This document shows, piece after piece, positions 54,717 through 63,079 of a stretch of 64,000 bases of DNA (positions are counted from its first letter, which is position 1; every line of letters starts with the position of its first letter). A program made the translations under genes and the position numbers. This stretch comes from Chthonomonas sp. UBA2362 (lineage in GTDB: Bacteria > Armatimonadota > Fimbriimonadia > Fimbriimonadales > Fimbriimonadaceae). The stretch is taken from the NCBI GenBank assembly GCA_002344135.1, contig DDTO01000009.1:1-64000 (forward strand). The letters run 5' to 3'. The notes below the pieces were generated by a model. The model worked only from the letters and a program-made list of their open reading frames with translations, made no database searches and was not told the origin of the DNA.

Positions 54717-55637
54717 TTATCCTCGGTCTGCGAGCCGATCTCCTACCCGTAAGCGCATGCCGTTGGCCCAGTCGCGGCCGGAAATCGGCCTCTTGCCCGC
54801 AGGTTGAACCTCGAGGAACCCCAGCGAGCCCTTCTCGAATGCGATGATGAGGTCGGGTGAGGTGGCGAGGATTTCGCCGGGACGACCTTCGGGGGTGGCT
54901 CGGGCAATCGCTCGGAGCCGGACCGGGGCGCACTCCACCACGACGAAGGGTCCTGGCGAGGGAGTGAAAGCCCGGAACCGGGCGTATTCGCCTTCCGCCT
55001 CGCGTTCGAAGCGCAGTTCGGCCTCCTCCTTGACGATCTTCGGCGCGAGCGTGGCTAGTTCGTGGTTTTGGGGGGTTCTTGGATAGGCGCCTGCGACGAT
55101 CTTCGGCATCCACTCGCTTGCCATCGCCGCCGCGGTCGTGGCGAGTCGCTCCTGCAGTTGGCCGGCGGTTTCGTCCGGACCGATGGGCGTTCGCTCGATC
55201 GCGATGATGTCGCCGGAGTCCATTCCCTTGTCCATTTGCATCAGCGTCACCCCGGTCTCGTGCTCGCCTTCCAAGATGGCGCGCGGGATAGGGGCTGCGC
55301 CACGGTACTTGGGCAGGATCGAGCCGTGCAGATTGATCCCGCCCTGACGAGCGGATTCGAGAACGGCCTGCGAGAGTATCTGGCCGTAGGCGGCCACGAG
55401 AAGGGCATCGGTTTCGAATGCCCGAAGCCGCTCGACAAACTCGGGGGTCCGGCACCGCTCCGGTGCTTCGACCGGGAGACCAAGCTCGATCGCGACTTGC
55501 TTGACCGCGGTCGAATGAAGCCGGTGCCCCCGCCCGCTGGGCCGATCCGGCTGCGTCACGACGAGTACAACGTGGGGCGCGACGGCGCGTAGAGCGGGCA
55601 CGGCGAACTCCGCGCTGCCGAAGAACACCAGCTTCAT
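54717..55637 (-). CDS. fmt: Methionyl-tRNA formyltransferase
   Basis: Fmt formylates initiator Met-tRNA. The ATG at 55637 overlaps the def TGA (ATGA), giving 306 residues that begin 'MKLVFFGSAEFAVPALRAV'. The formyltransferase core is present with 'VAAYGQILSQAVLESARQGG', 'INLHGSILPKYRGAAPIPRA' (catalytic Asn, His, Asp context) and 'GVTLMQMDKGMDSGDIIAIE', then the C-terminal oligonucleotide-binding domain ('FRAFTPSPGPFVVVECAPVR'). A further 11 residues upstream are possible but lie inside the def gene. Order def-fmt is the usual pairing of deformylase and formyltransferase. Confidence 0.95.
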   Translation of the reverse strand: MKLVFFGSAEFAVPALRAVAPHVVLVVTQPDRPSGRGHRLHSTAVKQVAIELGLPVEAPERCRTPEFVERLRAFETDALLVAAYGQILSQAVLESARQGGINLHGSILPKYRGAAPIPRAILEGEHETGVTLMQMDKGMDSGDIIAIERTPIGPDETAGQLQERLATTAAAMASEWMPKIVAGAYPRTPQNHELATLAPKIVKEEAELRFEREAEGEYARFRAFTPSPGPFVVVECAPVRLRAIARATPEGRPGEILATSPDLIIAFEKGSLGFLEVQPAGKRPISGRDWANGMRLRVGDRLADRG

Positions 55638-56167
55638 TCGGCGTCGGCTCGACTGCTCGGGTGCTGCCAATGGAGGGTTGCCTCATCGACTTTGTCGATG
55701 AAGAGAACGCCGTTCAGGTGGTCGACTTCGTGCAAGACGACCCTCGCGGCGATGCCTTCCATTTCGATCTCGATCGGCCTGCCTTTGCGGTCGTAAGCCT
55801 CGACTCGAACCCAAGCCGCTCGCTCGACATCGCCGTAGAGCCCGGGAATGCTAAGGCACCCCTCTTCGCCGATTTGGCTGCCCTCCTGGGCAACGATCTC
55901 GGGGTTGATCAGTGGGAGGGGCTTCATCCCACCCGCCGCGACGATCACGATCCGGTCGAGCACGCCGACTTGAGGGGCGGCGAGTCCGATCCCGTTGGCC
56001 AGTTTCATGATCCGGATCATCTCGTCGATCAGCTTGACTTGCTTGGTCGCAAGCTTCGTCACGGGCTTGGCGGTCTGGCGCAGCACTGCCGCCGGCACTT
56101 TGACCACCGGTCGCTCGGCCGTCTGGACGTAAAGGTACTTGAACTCGTCGGGGACGACGATCTCCAT
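55634..56167 (-). CDS. def: Peptide deformylase
   Basis: Def removes the formyl group from nascent proteins. This 177-residue protein has the three signature boxes: 'GIGLAAPQVGVLDRIVIV', 'EEGCLSIPGLYGDVERA' with the metal cysteine, and 'LHEVDHLNGVLFIDKVD' with the H-E-x-x-D-H type metal motif. The N-terminus is 15 residues longer than the shortest forms ('EIVVPDEFKYLYVQTAERPV'). It is coupled to fmt by the ATGA overlap at 55634-55637 and starts 10 bp after the prmC stop, so prmC, def and fmt may share one mRNA. Confidence 0.96.
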   Translation of the reverse strand: MEIVVPDEFKYLYVQTAERPVVKVPAAVLRQTAKPVTKLATKQVKLIDEMIRIMKLANGIGLAAPQVGVLDRIVIVAAGGMKPLPLINPEIVAQEGSQIGEEGCLSIPGLYGDVERAAWVRVEAYDRKGRPIEIEMEGIAARVVLHEVDHLNGVLFIDKVDEATLHWQHPSSRADAE

Positions 56168-56177
56168 CGAAGGACGA

Positions 56178-56987
56178 TTATGGCAGGCGAAACTCGAGGA
56201 CTCGAACTCGGCCCGCGAGGTCCCTCCAGAGGCCCTCGCTCTCCCAACCCGCGTGACCGAAGACCTCAGTCACTTCGGGAGCCTGTCCGTCGCCGACTTC
56301 TGTGAGGAGGCGAAGCCCCGGTCGTTCGACCGCGGCGAGGCGCATGAAGAAGTCGAGGCCGTCGGGGCCGGCGTACAAGGCTTCGGGCGGCTCGTGGTCC
56401 GCCACTTCTGGCGGCAACCGATCACGGGTCCCAACGTAAGGTGGATTCGTTACGACGAGGTCGACGGGGTTTCTTGCGATCCAATCGACGCCGTCACCGC
56501 GAACGAACTCGACTCTTCCCCCAAGGATCTCCGCGTTCTCGTGAGCATAGGCCAGTGCAGCGGGTGAAATGTCGAGGCCGAAGACCATCAGGTCGGGCCT
56601 TTCGAGCATTAGCGTGATCGCGATGCATCCGCTGCCGGTGCCGAGGTCGGCGACCGTCCAGCCCGGTTGGGCCACCGCCAGTGCGGCTTCGACGAGAACC
56701 TCGGTTTCCTGGCGGGGAACGAGCACCCCCGGGCCGACCTTGAACTGGCGCCCGAAGAACTCGCGTGTCCCGGTCAGATAGGCGAGCGGCTCGCGAGCGA
56801 GGCGTCGGGCCAGCACCCGGTCGGCCTCGATAACTTGGTGGAGTGTGTCCGAAGTGTGGGCAAGCACCCAAGACCGGTCGACTTTCAAGACGGCCGCTAG
56901 CAGGACGGCCGCTTCGAGGCGACCCGATTCGATCCCGACCTCGCCCAGCCTAGTCGCGGCAAGATCGAGCCACTCGCCGATCGTCAT
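56178..56987 (-). CDS. prmC: Release factor N5-glutamine methyltransferase
   Basis: PrmC methylates the GGQ glutamine of release factors. The ATG at 56987 overlaps the GNAT gene TGA and gives 269 residues. An N-terminal helical domain ('IGEWLDLAATRLGEVGIESG') precedes the Rossmann methyltransferase with 'TVADLGTGSGCIAITLML', 'VFGLDISPAALAYAHENAEI', and the catalytic N-P-P-Y ('LVVTNPPYVG'). 'GPGVLVPRQETEVLVE' is the family landmark just before the SAM site. Length matches. PrfA is not nearby, which is usual in many genomes but not the commonest order. Confidence 0.94.
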   Translation of the reverse strand: MTIGEWLDLAATRLGEVGIESGRLEAAVLLAAVLKVDRSWVLAHTSDTLHQVIEADRVLARRLAREPLAYLTGTREFFGRQFKVGPGVLVPRQETEVLVEAALAVAQPGWTVADLGTGSGCIAITLMLERPDLMVFGLDISPAALAYAHENAEILGGRVEFVRGDGVDWIARNPVDLVVTNPPYVGTRDRLPPEVADHEPPEALYAGPDGLDFFMRLAAVERPGLRLLTEVGDGQAPEVTEVFGHAGWESEGLWRDLAGRVRVLEFRLP

Positions 56988-57580
56988 CCGTTCCACCCCA
57001 GACGAGCCTCCAGGGTGGAACGGACCTCCGGCCACTCCTCGTCGGTGATCGAGAACAAGACCGTGTCGCGGACGTAGCCGTCGGGCCGCACCATGTGGCG
57101 CCGCAGGACCCCCTCGCGTCGGGCGCCGAGTTTGGCCATCGCGCGTTGACTCCGGAGATTGCGCATATCCGTTTTGAGCTGCACCCGAACGCAGCCAAGG
57201 ATCTCGAAGGCGTGCCTCAGGAGCAGGTACTTGGATTCCGGATTAACGTGGGTGCCCTGGTGTCGCGCGCCGATCCAGGTGTAACCGATCTCGAGGCCGA
57301 GGTGCTCGGAGCGGATGTCGAAGTACGAGGTGGTGCCGATCGCCCGGCCGACGCCGATGTCCACCATCGCGAAGGGAAGCCGCGCCGGGAGTCGCGGGAT
57401 CGCCTCGACGTAGGCGCGAAAGCCCTCGATGGTCCAAGGATCGGGTCGATCGAAGAGGTACTCGAAGAGTTCCGGCGTGGCCGCTTCCATAAGGCCCTGA
57501 GCGTGGACCGCTGCAAGCGGTTCGAGCCGGATCGAGCGCCCCTCGAGCACGACGGGTTCGAGGCGCAAAGGGCTCGTCAT
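56984..57580 (-). CDS. GNAT acetyltransferase (RimJ/RimL-like)
   Basis: A 198-residue GNAT of the RimJ/RimL type. It has 'LEGRSIRLEPLAAVHAQGLM' at the start, the acetyl-CoA region 'HLGLEIGYTWIGARHQGTHV', 'NPESKYLLLRHAFEILGCVR' and 'LKTDMRNLRSQRAMAKLGAR', then 'EGVLRRHMVRPDGYVRDTVL'. Such enzymes acetylate the N-terminus of ribosomal proteins or small molecules; the substrate is unknown. Its stop overlaps the prmC start (ATGA), so both are made from one mRNA. The start at 57580 is just 77 bp from the divergent transpeptidase start. Confidence 0.87.
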   Translation of the reverse strand: MTSPLRLEPVVLEGRSIRLEPLAAVHAQGLMEAATPELFEYLFDRPDPWTIEGFRAYVEAIPRLPARLPFAMVDIGVGRAIGTTSYFDIRSEHLGLEIGYTWIGARHQGTHVNPESKYLLLRHAFEILGCVRVQLKTDMRNLRSQRAMAKLGARREGVLRRHMVRPDGYVRDTVLFSITDEEWPEVRSTLEARLGWNG

Positions 57581-57656
57581 GCGACTTTCGACCCTAAGTT
57601 TCCTGGCAGATTCAACCTAAGCTTCATAATAGCGCTCCAAACCTATACGCAAGACC

Positions 57657-58124
57657 ATGATTCCGAGTTGTGCCCTTACCTTGACCTTGGCAATCACCCC
57701 TCCGAGTGTGAGCCAGCCCTGGTGGACTCTGCCCATGAAGCAGGTCCCGTCCGCCATCGCTAAAGCCACCCGGACGATCCGCATCGACCTCAAGACGCAG
57801 ACCCTGACCGCGATGGAGAGCGGCAAAGTCGTCTTGACCCTACGGTGCTGCACGGGTAAGAACAACGCGACGCCGAAGGGCACCTTCCCGATCCGGCAGA
57901 AGCTTCGCTACAATCGCGCCCTGCCGAAGTACGGTGGCGCACCCATCCCGTACTCGCTGCGCCTCGACATCTGGCGCAAAGGGCGGCGAGTGCCGATCGC
58001 GATTCACGCCTACAAGAGCGTCCCCAAGGTGCCATCGTCCCATGGCTGCATCCGACTGACGTACGAAGACGCCCCGAAGCTGTTCGCGTGGGCGGAGGTC
58101 GGGGTGCCGGTGACCATCGAATAG
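57657..58124 (+). CDS. L,D-transpeptidase (YkuD)
   Basis: A 155-residue small transpeptidase of peptidoglycan. The YkuD core is complete: 'IRIDLKTQTLTAMESGKVVL', 'CTGKNNATPKGTFPI', the conserved 'IAIHAYKSV' (His) and 'SSHGCIRLTYEDAPKLF' with the catalytic Cys near residue 131. The N-terminus ('IPSCALTLTLAITPPSVSQP') is hydrophobic and likely a signal or anchor. In envelope terms it makes 3-3 cross-links or attaches proteins to the wall. It is divergent from the GNAT-prmC operon and 18 bp upstream of cmk, so they may be cotranscribed. Confidence 0.92.
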   Translation: MIPSCALTLTLAITPPSVSQPWWTLPMKQVPSAIAKATRTIRIDLKTQTLTAMESGKVVLTLRCCTGKNNATPKGTFPIRQKLRYNRALPKYGGAPIPYSLRLDIWRKGRRVPIAIHAYKSVPKVPSSHGCIRLTYEDAPKLFAWAEVGVPVTIE

Positions 58125-58142
58125 GCGGGTAAAGTTCCCCGC

Positions 58143-58805
58143 GTGTCGGACAAGCGCCCTCTGGTCATCGCGATCGACGGTCCGGCCGGATCGGGCAAGA
58201 GCACCGTCGCGAAGATCCTCGCTCGCCGCCTAGTACTCCGCTACCTCGACACCGGCGCGATGTACCGCGCGGTTGCCTTGGCGGCTCGTCGAGCTGGCCT
58301 CGGGCCCGATGATGGCGAGCGCGCGGCAGCCTTGATCGCCGGCGTACCGATTGCATTCGGGGAAGGCGATCCCCAACGCGTGCTCCTCGCCGGGGAAGAC
58401 GTCACCGAAGCGATAAGAACTCCCGAAATCGGTGACTTGGCGAGCGCCCTAAGCGTTCACTCGGCGGTTCGGCGCATGCTCGTGGAGCGGCAGAAGCAGA
58501 TGGTCGCTGCCGGAGGAGTCACGCTGGAGGGCCGGGACGTGACAACAGTGGTAGCGCCCGATGCCGACCTCCGGATCTTCCTCACTGCCAGTCTCAAGGT
58601 CAGAGCCGATCGACGCTGGCGAGAGCTGAAGCAGCGCGGAATCGAAACGACTTTGGACGTGGTCCAGCACCAAATCGCCGAGCGCGACCACCGCGATTCG
58701 ACGCGCGCCGACAGCCCGCTCTATGTCGCCGAAGGCGTGACCGTCGTCGATACCGACGGCATCGGTCCCGAAGAAGTAGCCGACCGCATCGTGGCCCTTC
58801 TCTAG
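58143..58805 (+). CDS. cmk: Cytidylate kinase
   Basis: Cmk phosphorylates CMP and dCMP using ATP. The GTG at 58143 gives 220 residues with P-loop 'AIDGPAGSGKSTVAKILA', 'RYLDTGAMYRAVALAARRAG', 'EGRDVTTVVAPDADLRIFLT' (the conserved R-D motif) and the C-terminal 'RDHRDSTRADSPLYVAEGVT', which carries the LID arginines. Length and motif order match bacterial Cmk. It follows the transpeptidase by 18 bp and is convergent with the surface-protein gene (10 bp between stops). Confidence 0.96.
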   Translation: MSDKRPLVIAIDGPAGSGKSTVAKILARRLVLRYLDTGAMYRAVALAARRAGLGPDDGERAAALIAGVPIAFGEGDPQRVLLAGEDVTEAIRTPEIGDLASALSVHSAVRRMLVERQKQMVAAGGVTLEGRDVTTVVAPDADLRIFLTASLKVRADRRWRELKQRGIETTLDVVQHQIAERDHRDSTRADSPLYVAEGVTVVDTDGIGPEEVADRIVALL

Positions 58806-58815
58806 CGAGCACCCG

Positions 58816-60471
58816 TCAACGCTTCGTGGGATTCGATCCGGCGATAGCGAGACCCCCCAAAGAACGGCCCGGCGGACGTTCCGCGCGGTCGGCAGGCTGG
58901 CCGTAGAGCTCAGGCTGCAAGTAGGTCCCCTTAAACACGTCGGGTTTCTCCACCTCCACGGGAGCGCCGTTTTCACGAACGAATCGATCGTTGCGGATGG
59001 CCTCGACGCGCCAGGAGACGCGTTGCCCGGGGTTTCCGCCCGCGATCGCGAACGCACGTCCTTCGATCTCGCGGGCGACGTACAGATTCGGAGCCGGTCG
59101 GCCGATCGGGGTGAGTTGGTAGCTTGGATCGCGATTGATCTCGTCGAAGTACTCGGGCAGGCGCACGATCGCCATGCCCTTTGGATCGAGGACGACGTTG
59201 CCGCGGTAGACATTCAGCGGAGCCTCTCCCTCGGTGCAATAGTGGTTGAGGTACTTGTTTTCCGGATCGAGTGGGTGGTCGATGTGAAAGCTCTTGGTGC
59301 CCGACGCGCCCAATCTGCCTAGGGAATAGACTCCCCATGCGGTGGCACTGGTGGTTGCCGCGCCGTAAACGCCGTACGCGTTCCCTGTACCCGGGCACAG
59401 GCCGACGACTCCGCTTCCGTTCGCCGCCAGGCTGTTGCCGTAGACCGCGTCGCCTCCTCCAGTCGTCGCCGTGTGATAACCATAGACGCCGTAGCCGACC
59501 GCCGACTCGCCATAGACGCCGGCCGAGGTGCTCCCGTTCGTCGATACCCCTCGAACGCCGACGCCGTTCGCTGCATCCGATCTTCCGATTACCCCTGAGC
59601 TGAGAGATCCAAAGCCGACGTACCCATAGACCCCGGCGCCCGTCGTGCTGTCGCTTTGGCCGACAACTCCGTAGCTAGAGCCTGATGATGCGGTTGCGTA
59701 GCCGACGACACCACGACCCGAGGTGCTGGCGGACTGTCCCCAAACGCCGGAGGTGAAGGCTGCGGCATCGGTCGACTCCCCGAACACGCCGTAGCCAGAG
59801 ACCGTCTTTCCATGAACTCCAAAACCGATCGGGTGCTCGCCGCGAAGCGCGGAACCAGGTGATCCCGATGCGTTGATGATCTGGAGCGCCGGCCCGTTGA
59901 CACTCGCATTGGCCGAGAAGGGAAGGGAGAATCCCGCCACGGTCTGCCACGAAGCAATTCCCGACGCGTCGCTCGTCAGGACCCTGCCCGCCGCAGCGCC
60001 GGTCGGCAGTGTCAATCCATCTACTCGGGCGTTACCAGCGACCGTAAGGAGGGAAGTTGGTGCCGTCGTTCCGATGCCGACATTGCCGCTCGTCGCTATC
60101 GTGAGACGAGCCGGACCGTTCCCGGTGAACAAGAGCAGCGGGCTCACTGACCGCGTGCCGAGCCAGCCTCCCGTGGCGTCGGCAAAAGTTCCGAGGGTCG
60201 TCCCACCACTCGTATGCACCATGCCATAGCCCGATGCAGCGATCGAGAGTGGATCGGCGGGGCTTGCCGTGCCGATCCCTACTCGAGTTCCGAACAGGCC
60301 CGTCCCGGAGACGTTGACGTGGCCCGACTGCGCCGTCCCCGGTGACGTCGCCTGAAGCTGGACGAGGGCCTTGGCGTTAGGTTGCGATTCGGCACGGCTG
60401 CCGATGACAGCGGTCAATCCGGCGCAACCGAACGTCGATAGGGCTAGGTAAGCCGCGAGCTTGCGTTGCAT
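58816..60471 (-). CDS. Repeat-rich surface protein with tail-fibre-like beta repeats
   Basis: From the ATG at 60471 the protein has 551 residues. A signal peptide ('KLAAYLALSTFGCAGLTAVI') is followed by 'VGIGTASP' and 'NVGIGTTAPTS' units, which are characteristic of phage tail-fibre and trimeric surface-fibre shafts, then about 14 short repeats ending in 'GVYG' or 'GVVG' ('SYGVVGQSDSTTGAGVYGYV'). The C-terminal 140 residues hold 'SFHIDHPLDPENKYLNHYCT' and 'RLPEYFDEINRDPSYQLTPI', a conserved domain I have seen after such repeats. It lacks the S74 autocleavage Ser/Lys pair as far as I can tell. Possibly an adhesin or cell-surface fibre. Divergent from an AraC regulator. Confidence 0.78.
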   Translation of the reverse strand: MQRKLAAYLALSTFGCAGLTAVIGSRAESQPNAKALVQLQATSPGTAQSGHVNVSGTGLFGTRVGIGTASPADPLSIAASGYGMVHTSGGTTLGTFADATGGWLGTRSVSPLLLFTGNGPARLTIATSGNVGIGTTAPTSLLTVAGNARVDGLTLPTGAAAGRVLTSDASGIASWQTVAGFSLPFSANASVNGPALQIINASGSPGSALRGEHPIGFGVHGKTVSGYGVFGESTDAAAFTSGVWGQSASTSGRGVVGYATASSGSSYGVVGQSDSTTGAGVYGYVGFGSLSSGVIGRSDAANGVGVRGVSTNGSTSAGVYGESAVGYGVYGYHTATTGGGDAVYGNSLAANGSGVVGLCPGTGNAYGVYGAATTSATAWGVYSLGRLGASGTKSFHIDHPLDPENKYLNHYCTEGEAPLNVYRGNVVLDPKGMAIVRLPEYFDEINRDPSYQLTPIGRPAPNLYVAREIEGRAFAIAGGNPGQRVSWRVEAIRNDRFVRENGAPVEVEKPDVFKGTYLQPELYGQPADRAERPPGRSLGGLAIAGSNPTKR

Positions 60472-60505
60472 GAACTCACTGTATCTGCGAATGCTCGCCA
60501 CAATG

Positions 60506-60511
60506 TATAAT
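60506..60511 (+). promoter_or_regulatory. Perfect -10 box upstream of the AraC-like gene
   Basis: TATAAT preceded by TG sits 39 bp upstream of the AraC-like start codon (60551) and within the 79 bp between the divergent start codons. No good -35 is present at 17 bp, fitting an activator- or extended -10-type promoter. Confidence 0.45.
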
Positions 60512-60550
60512 AGATCGGCCAACGCTATAGTTATCGGACGACGACGAAGC

Positions 60551-61336
60551 ATGGATCGATACCGCCTCACCGATCTCAAATCGCCTCCGTCACCGCTCTT
60601 TATCTATTGGGATCCGTCCCTGCCCAGCAGCCTCGGAGAGTGGATGCAGGCGATCGACACCTGGATGCTGATCGCCTACTCCTGCCATGCGATCGCCCAC
60701 GTGAACGCAAGTACATTCGCGGTCGAACCCGGGCAGGCCGTCCTTTTTCCTCCTTCCAGCCGGGGCGCGCACTCCAGTTGGCCTGAAGTTTCTCCGCACC
60801 ACCGGGTCGTCTTCGGCTTGCCCGGTGGGGGTGAGCGGGTGGCCTTGCCGCTCCATGCGCGGCCCTACGACGGGTGGATCAGTGCGCTCGATCGGGCCTA
60901 CCATTCGATGTCGCTGGTCAATGCGCACGCGCAGTCCTTCGTTTGGAGTCTTCTTTGGCAGATCAGCGCGCCAGAGTCGGCCTACCGGAGCCGGGCCGAA
61001 CTCCACGAGGCGGAAGAGTTCATTCGCCGCAACTTGTCCGAGTCGTTCAAGGTCCAGGACGTCGCATCGGCCGTGGGGCTCTCCGAGCGCACCCTCCACC
61101 GGCTCTTTCAGGCCGAGCACCAGGCGAGCGTCGCTCAATTCGTCCGCGACCGACGCGTACGAGAGGCCGTGCGCCTGCTCACCACGACCGACCTCCCCCT
61201 GAAGCAAGTCGGTCTGCGGATAGGGGTTCAGACTTCGCAGGGCTTCTACTGCTTCATCCGAGATGCGGTCGGTGTCAGTCCCAGCGAGATTCGCAGACGC
61301 GTTCGGTCGTCCGATTCGGGTAGCGTCGATGAGTAG
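60551..61336 (+). CDS. AraC-family transcriptional regulator
   Basis: A 261-residue regulator (ATG at 60551). The C-terminal about 100 residues hold the double HTH: 'FKVQDVASAVGLSERTLHRL' with 'FQAEHQASVAQFVRDRRVRE', then 'LPLKQVGLRIGVQTSQGFYC' and the final 'GVSPSEIRRRVR'. The N-terminal 150 residues are a ligand-sensing region with no clear cupin, containing 'STFAVEPGQAVLFPPSSRGA', which does look cupin-like. Its position head-to-head with the surface-fibre gene, 79 bp between starts, suggests it controls that gene. A longer reading from 60461 overlaps the other coding region and is not favoured. The inducer is unknown. Confidence 0.9.
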   Translation: MDRYRLTDLKSPPSPLFIYWDPSLPSSLGEWMQAIDTWMLIAYSCHAIAHVNASTFAVEPGQAVLFPPSSRGAHSSWPEVSPHHRVVFGLPGGGERVALPLHARPYDGWISALDRAYHSMSLVNAHAQSFVWSLLWQISAPESAYRSRAELHEAEEFIRRNLSESFKVQDVASAVGLSERTLHRLFQAEHQASVAQFVRDRRVREAVRLLTTTDLPLKQVGLRIGVQTSQGFYCFIRDAVGVSPSEIRRRVRSSDSGSVDE

Positions 61337-61399
61337 CAGCCAGTGCGGCTGTGCACTTCAGCGGAGAGTTGCCTGCCCCGGTGGACCGTAATCCCGCCA

Positions 61400-61615
61400 C
61401 ACGATCCAACCGCGGGTTACCGCAAGACTGGAGGTAGCCGGGGGATGGTTCGTGCCCCAGGTCCACGACCGCCTTCCCGCGGCACGATCCATCCGTGGGT
61501 TACCGCAAGACAGGAGGTAGCCGGAGGATGGTTCGTGCTCCCGGTCCACGACCGCCTTCCCGCGGCACGATCCATCCGCGGGCCACCGCAAAGCAGGAGG
61601 TAGCGGGGTGCTCCG
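61400..61615. repeat. 83-bp tandem repeat in a gene-free gap
   Basis: Copies begin at 61400, 61483 and 61566, each with CACGATCCA and exactly 83 bp apart. The first two copies are nearly identical over their whole length; the third matches for about 40 bp and then diverges. Each copy includes a short hairpin (GGTTACC with GGTAGCC around GCAAGACAGGA). The whole gap 61337-61736 (400 bp) between the AraC-like gene and the pilus operon has no convincing gene, only reading frames that reflect the repeats. Confidence 0.9.
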
Positions 61616-61736
61616 GGCACGACCGCTCTCTCGACCACGCTCCCGGTCCCCGAGACGAATACCTCGCGCTTGCCCTCAAGTTTCTCCGGTGATCCGCCGA
61701 TAGGAATATCGGGCCTGCTCGCGGCCCGGAGAACGT

Positions 61737-62558
61737 ATGTACGAAGCCTATTGGGGACTCAACGAAACACCGTTCAGCCTGACGCCCGATCCACGATTCC
61801 TTTACTTGGGGAGGGCGCACGAGGACGCGCTGATGATGCTGCATTACGCGATCACGCGCAACAAGGGAGCGGCGATGCTCACCGGCGACATCGGGCTGGG
61901 CAAGACGACGATCAGCCGAAAGTTGATCGAACTGCTCGACCCTGTTCAGACGCGGATGGTTCTGATCGTCAACCCGATCCTGACTCCGACGCAGATGCTG
62001 CAAGAAATCCTGAGTCAGCTCGACGAGCCGACTGTCAGCCGCAATCGGCAGGTCCTCGTTCAAGCGCTCCACAACCACTTGCTCGAACTTTACGAGCGGG
62101 GAACGCGGGTCGTCCTTCTCATCGACGAGGCCCACCTGATTCGATCGGCCGGATCGTTCGAGGAATTGAGGCTTCTGCTGAACTGCCAGATGAACGACCA
62201 GTTCCTGATCAGTCTGCTGTTGATCGGCCAGACCGAATTGCGGAAGAAGATTGCTAAGGTGCCGGCGCTCGAGCAGCGTCTTGCCGTGCGACATGCGCTC
62301 AAGCCGCTCGACAGCCAAGAGACCGACGAGATGATTCTGCACCGCCTGCGTGTGGCCGGTTACACGGGTGAGAAGAGCCCCTTCTCGCCCGACGCGATCT
62401 TCCAACTGCACAAGTTCACTGGAGGGACACCCCGCCTCGCGAGCCAAATCGCGGATAACGCTCTGCTGATGGGCATGGCGCAGAAGGTCCAGATGATCGA
62501 TGGCTATCTCATGCATCAGGTCATCAACGAGTTCCAGGGAATTCAGGAGGCCGCATGA
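61737..62558 (+). CDS. ExeA/MshM-like AAA ATPase
   Basis: The 273-residue protein begins 'YEAYWGLNETPFSLTPDPRF', the standard opening of ExeA/MshM-type ATPases linked to type II secretion and type IV pili. It has Walker A 'GDIGLGKTTISRK' (residues about 50-62), 'RVVLLIDEAHLI' (Walker B), and arginine-finger context 'ALEQRLAVRHALKPLDSQET', ending in a helical lid with 'FTGGTPRLASQIADNALL'. No C-terminal peptidoglycan-binding domain is present, unlike ExeA. The ATG at 61737 has GGAGA five bases upstream. Its last four bases overlap the next gene's start (ATGA, 62555-62558). Confidence 0.88.
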   Translation: MYEAYWGLNETPFSLTPDPRFLYLGRAHEDALMMLHYAITRNKGAAMLTGDIGLGKTTISRKLIELLDPVQTRMVLIVNPILTPTQMLQEILSQLDEPTVSRNRQVLVQALHNHLLELYERGTRVVLLIDEAHLIRSAGSFEELRLLLNCQMNDQFLISLLLIGQTELRKKIAKVPALEQRLAVRHALKPLDSQETDEMILHRLRVAGYTGEKSPFSPDAIFQLHKFTGGTPRLASQIADNALLMGMAQKVQMIDGYLMHQVINEFQGIQEAA

Positions 62559-63079
62559 ACCTCGCCGATGCGATCCGGCAGGCCGCTCTTGGCCAGCGAA
62601 AGCTCCACAAGGAGCCTCCACCTCCGCCCGTTCAGGAGATGAATATGACGACTTCCGATGCCGACGGCGCCCAAGGGAGCCCGGCCCTGACCCACGAATC
62701 GATCGGTATAGATCCGGAGATGCTCTCGGCTGCAGCGGCAGCCGCCGCCGCGGCTGCCGCCAGCTTCGACACGGGTGGGGCACCGGACCCGATCCAGCCC
62801 CTGCCGTTCAGCGGGAACGCCGTACGGCTGGAACTCTTCCTGACACCCGAACAGATGAATCTCATGCTGCGGGCGGTGATGGCCAGCCATCACTCGGTCA
62901 TGACCCTCCGCGAAGCGGCGTCGTACCTGAGAATGACGCCCAGCACCCTCGAGCGAATGGCCCAGGAGCACGAGGTGCCCGCCTTCGTCATCGACGGCCG
63001 CTGGCGATTCCCCAAGCCTGCCCTCGACGAGTGGCTTGCGATTCGTTCCCTCAGCGGGGAGGAGAAGGATGCGGCTTAG
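62555..63079 (+). CDS. Helix-turn-helix protein with poly-alanine tract, in the pilus operon
   Basis: A 174-residue protein in three parts: an N-terminal Pro-rich region ('KEPPPPPVQEM'), a 12-residue run of alanines near residues 59-70 ('SAAAAAAAAAAASFD' context), and an MerR/excisionase-like HTH ('MTLREAASYLRMTPSTLERM' then 'VPAFVIDGRWRFPKPALDEW'). The HTH may bind DNA, as in excisionase-type regulators, or mediate protein contacts. It is coupled to the ATPase (ATGA) and overlaps pilM by 11 bp, so it is a fixed member of the operon. I know of no such protein in standard pilus clusters. Confidence 0.8.
   Translation: MNLADAIRQAALGQRKLHKEPPPPPVQEMNMTTSDADGAQGSPALTHESIGIDPEMLSAAAAAAAAAAASFDTGGAPDPIQPLPFSGNAVRLELFLTPEQMNLMLRAVMASHHSVMTLREAASYLRMTPSTLERMAQEHEVPAFVIDGRWRFPKPALDEWLAIRSLSGEEKDAA

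Noticed and set aside
61400..61615. CRISPR array
   Set aside because: The 83-bp units are directly adjacent with no variable spacers, and no cas genes are present.
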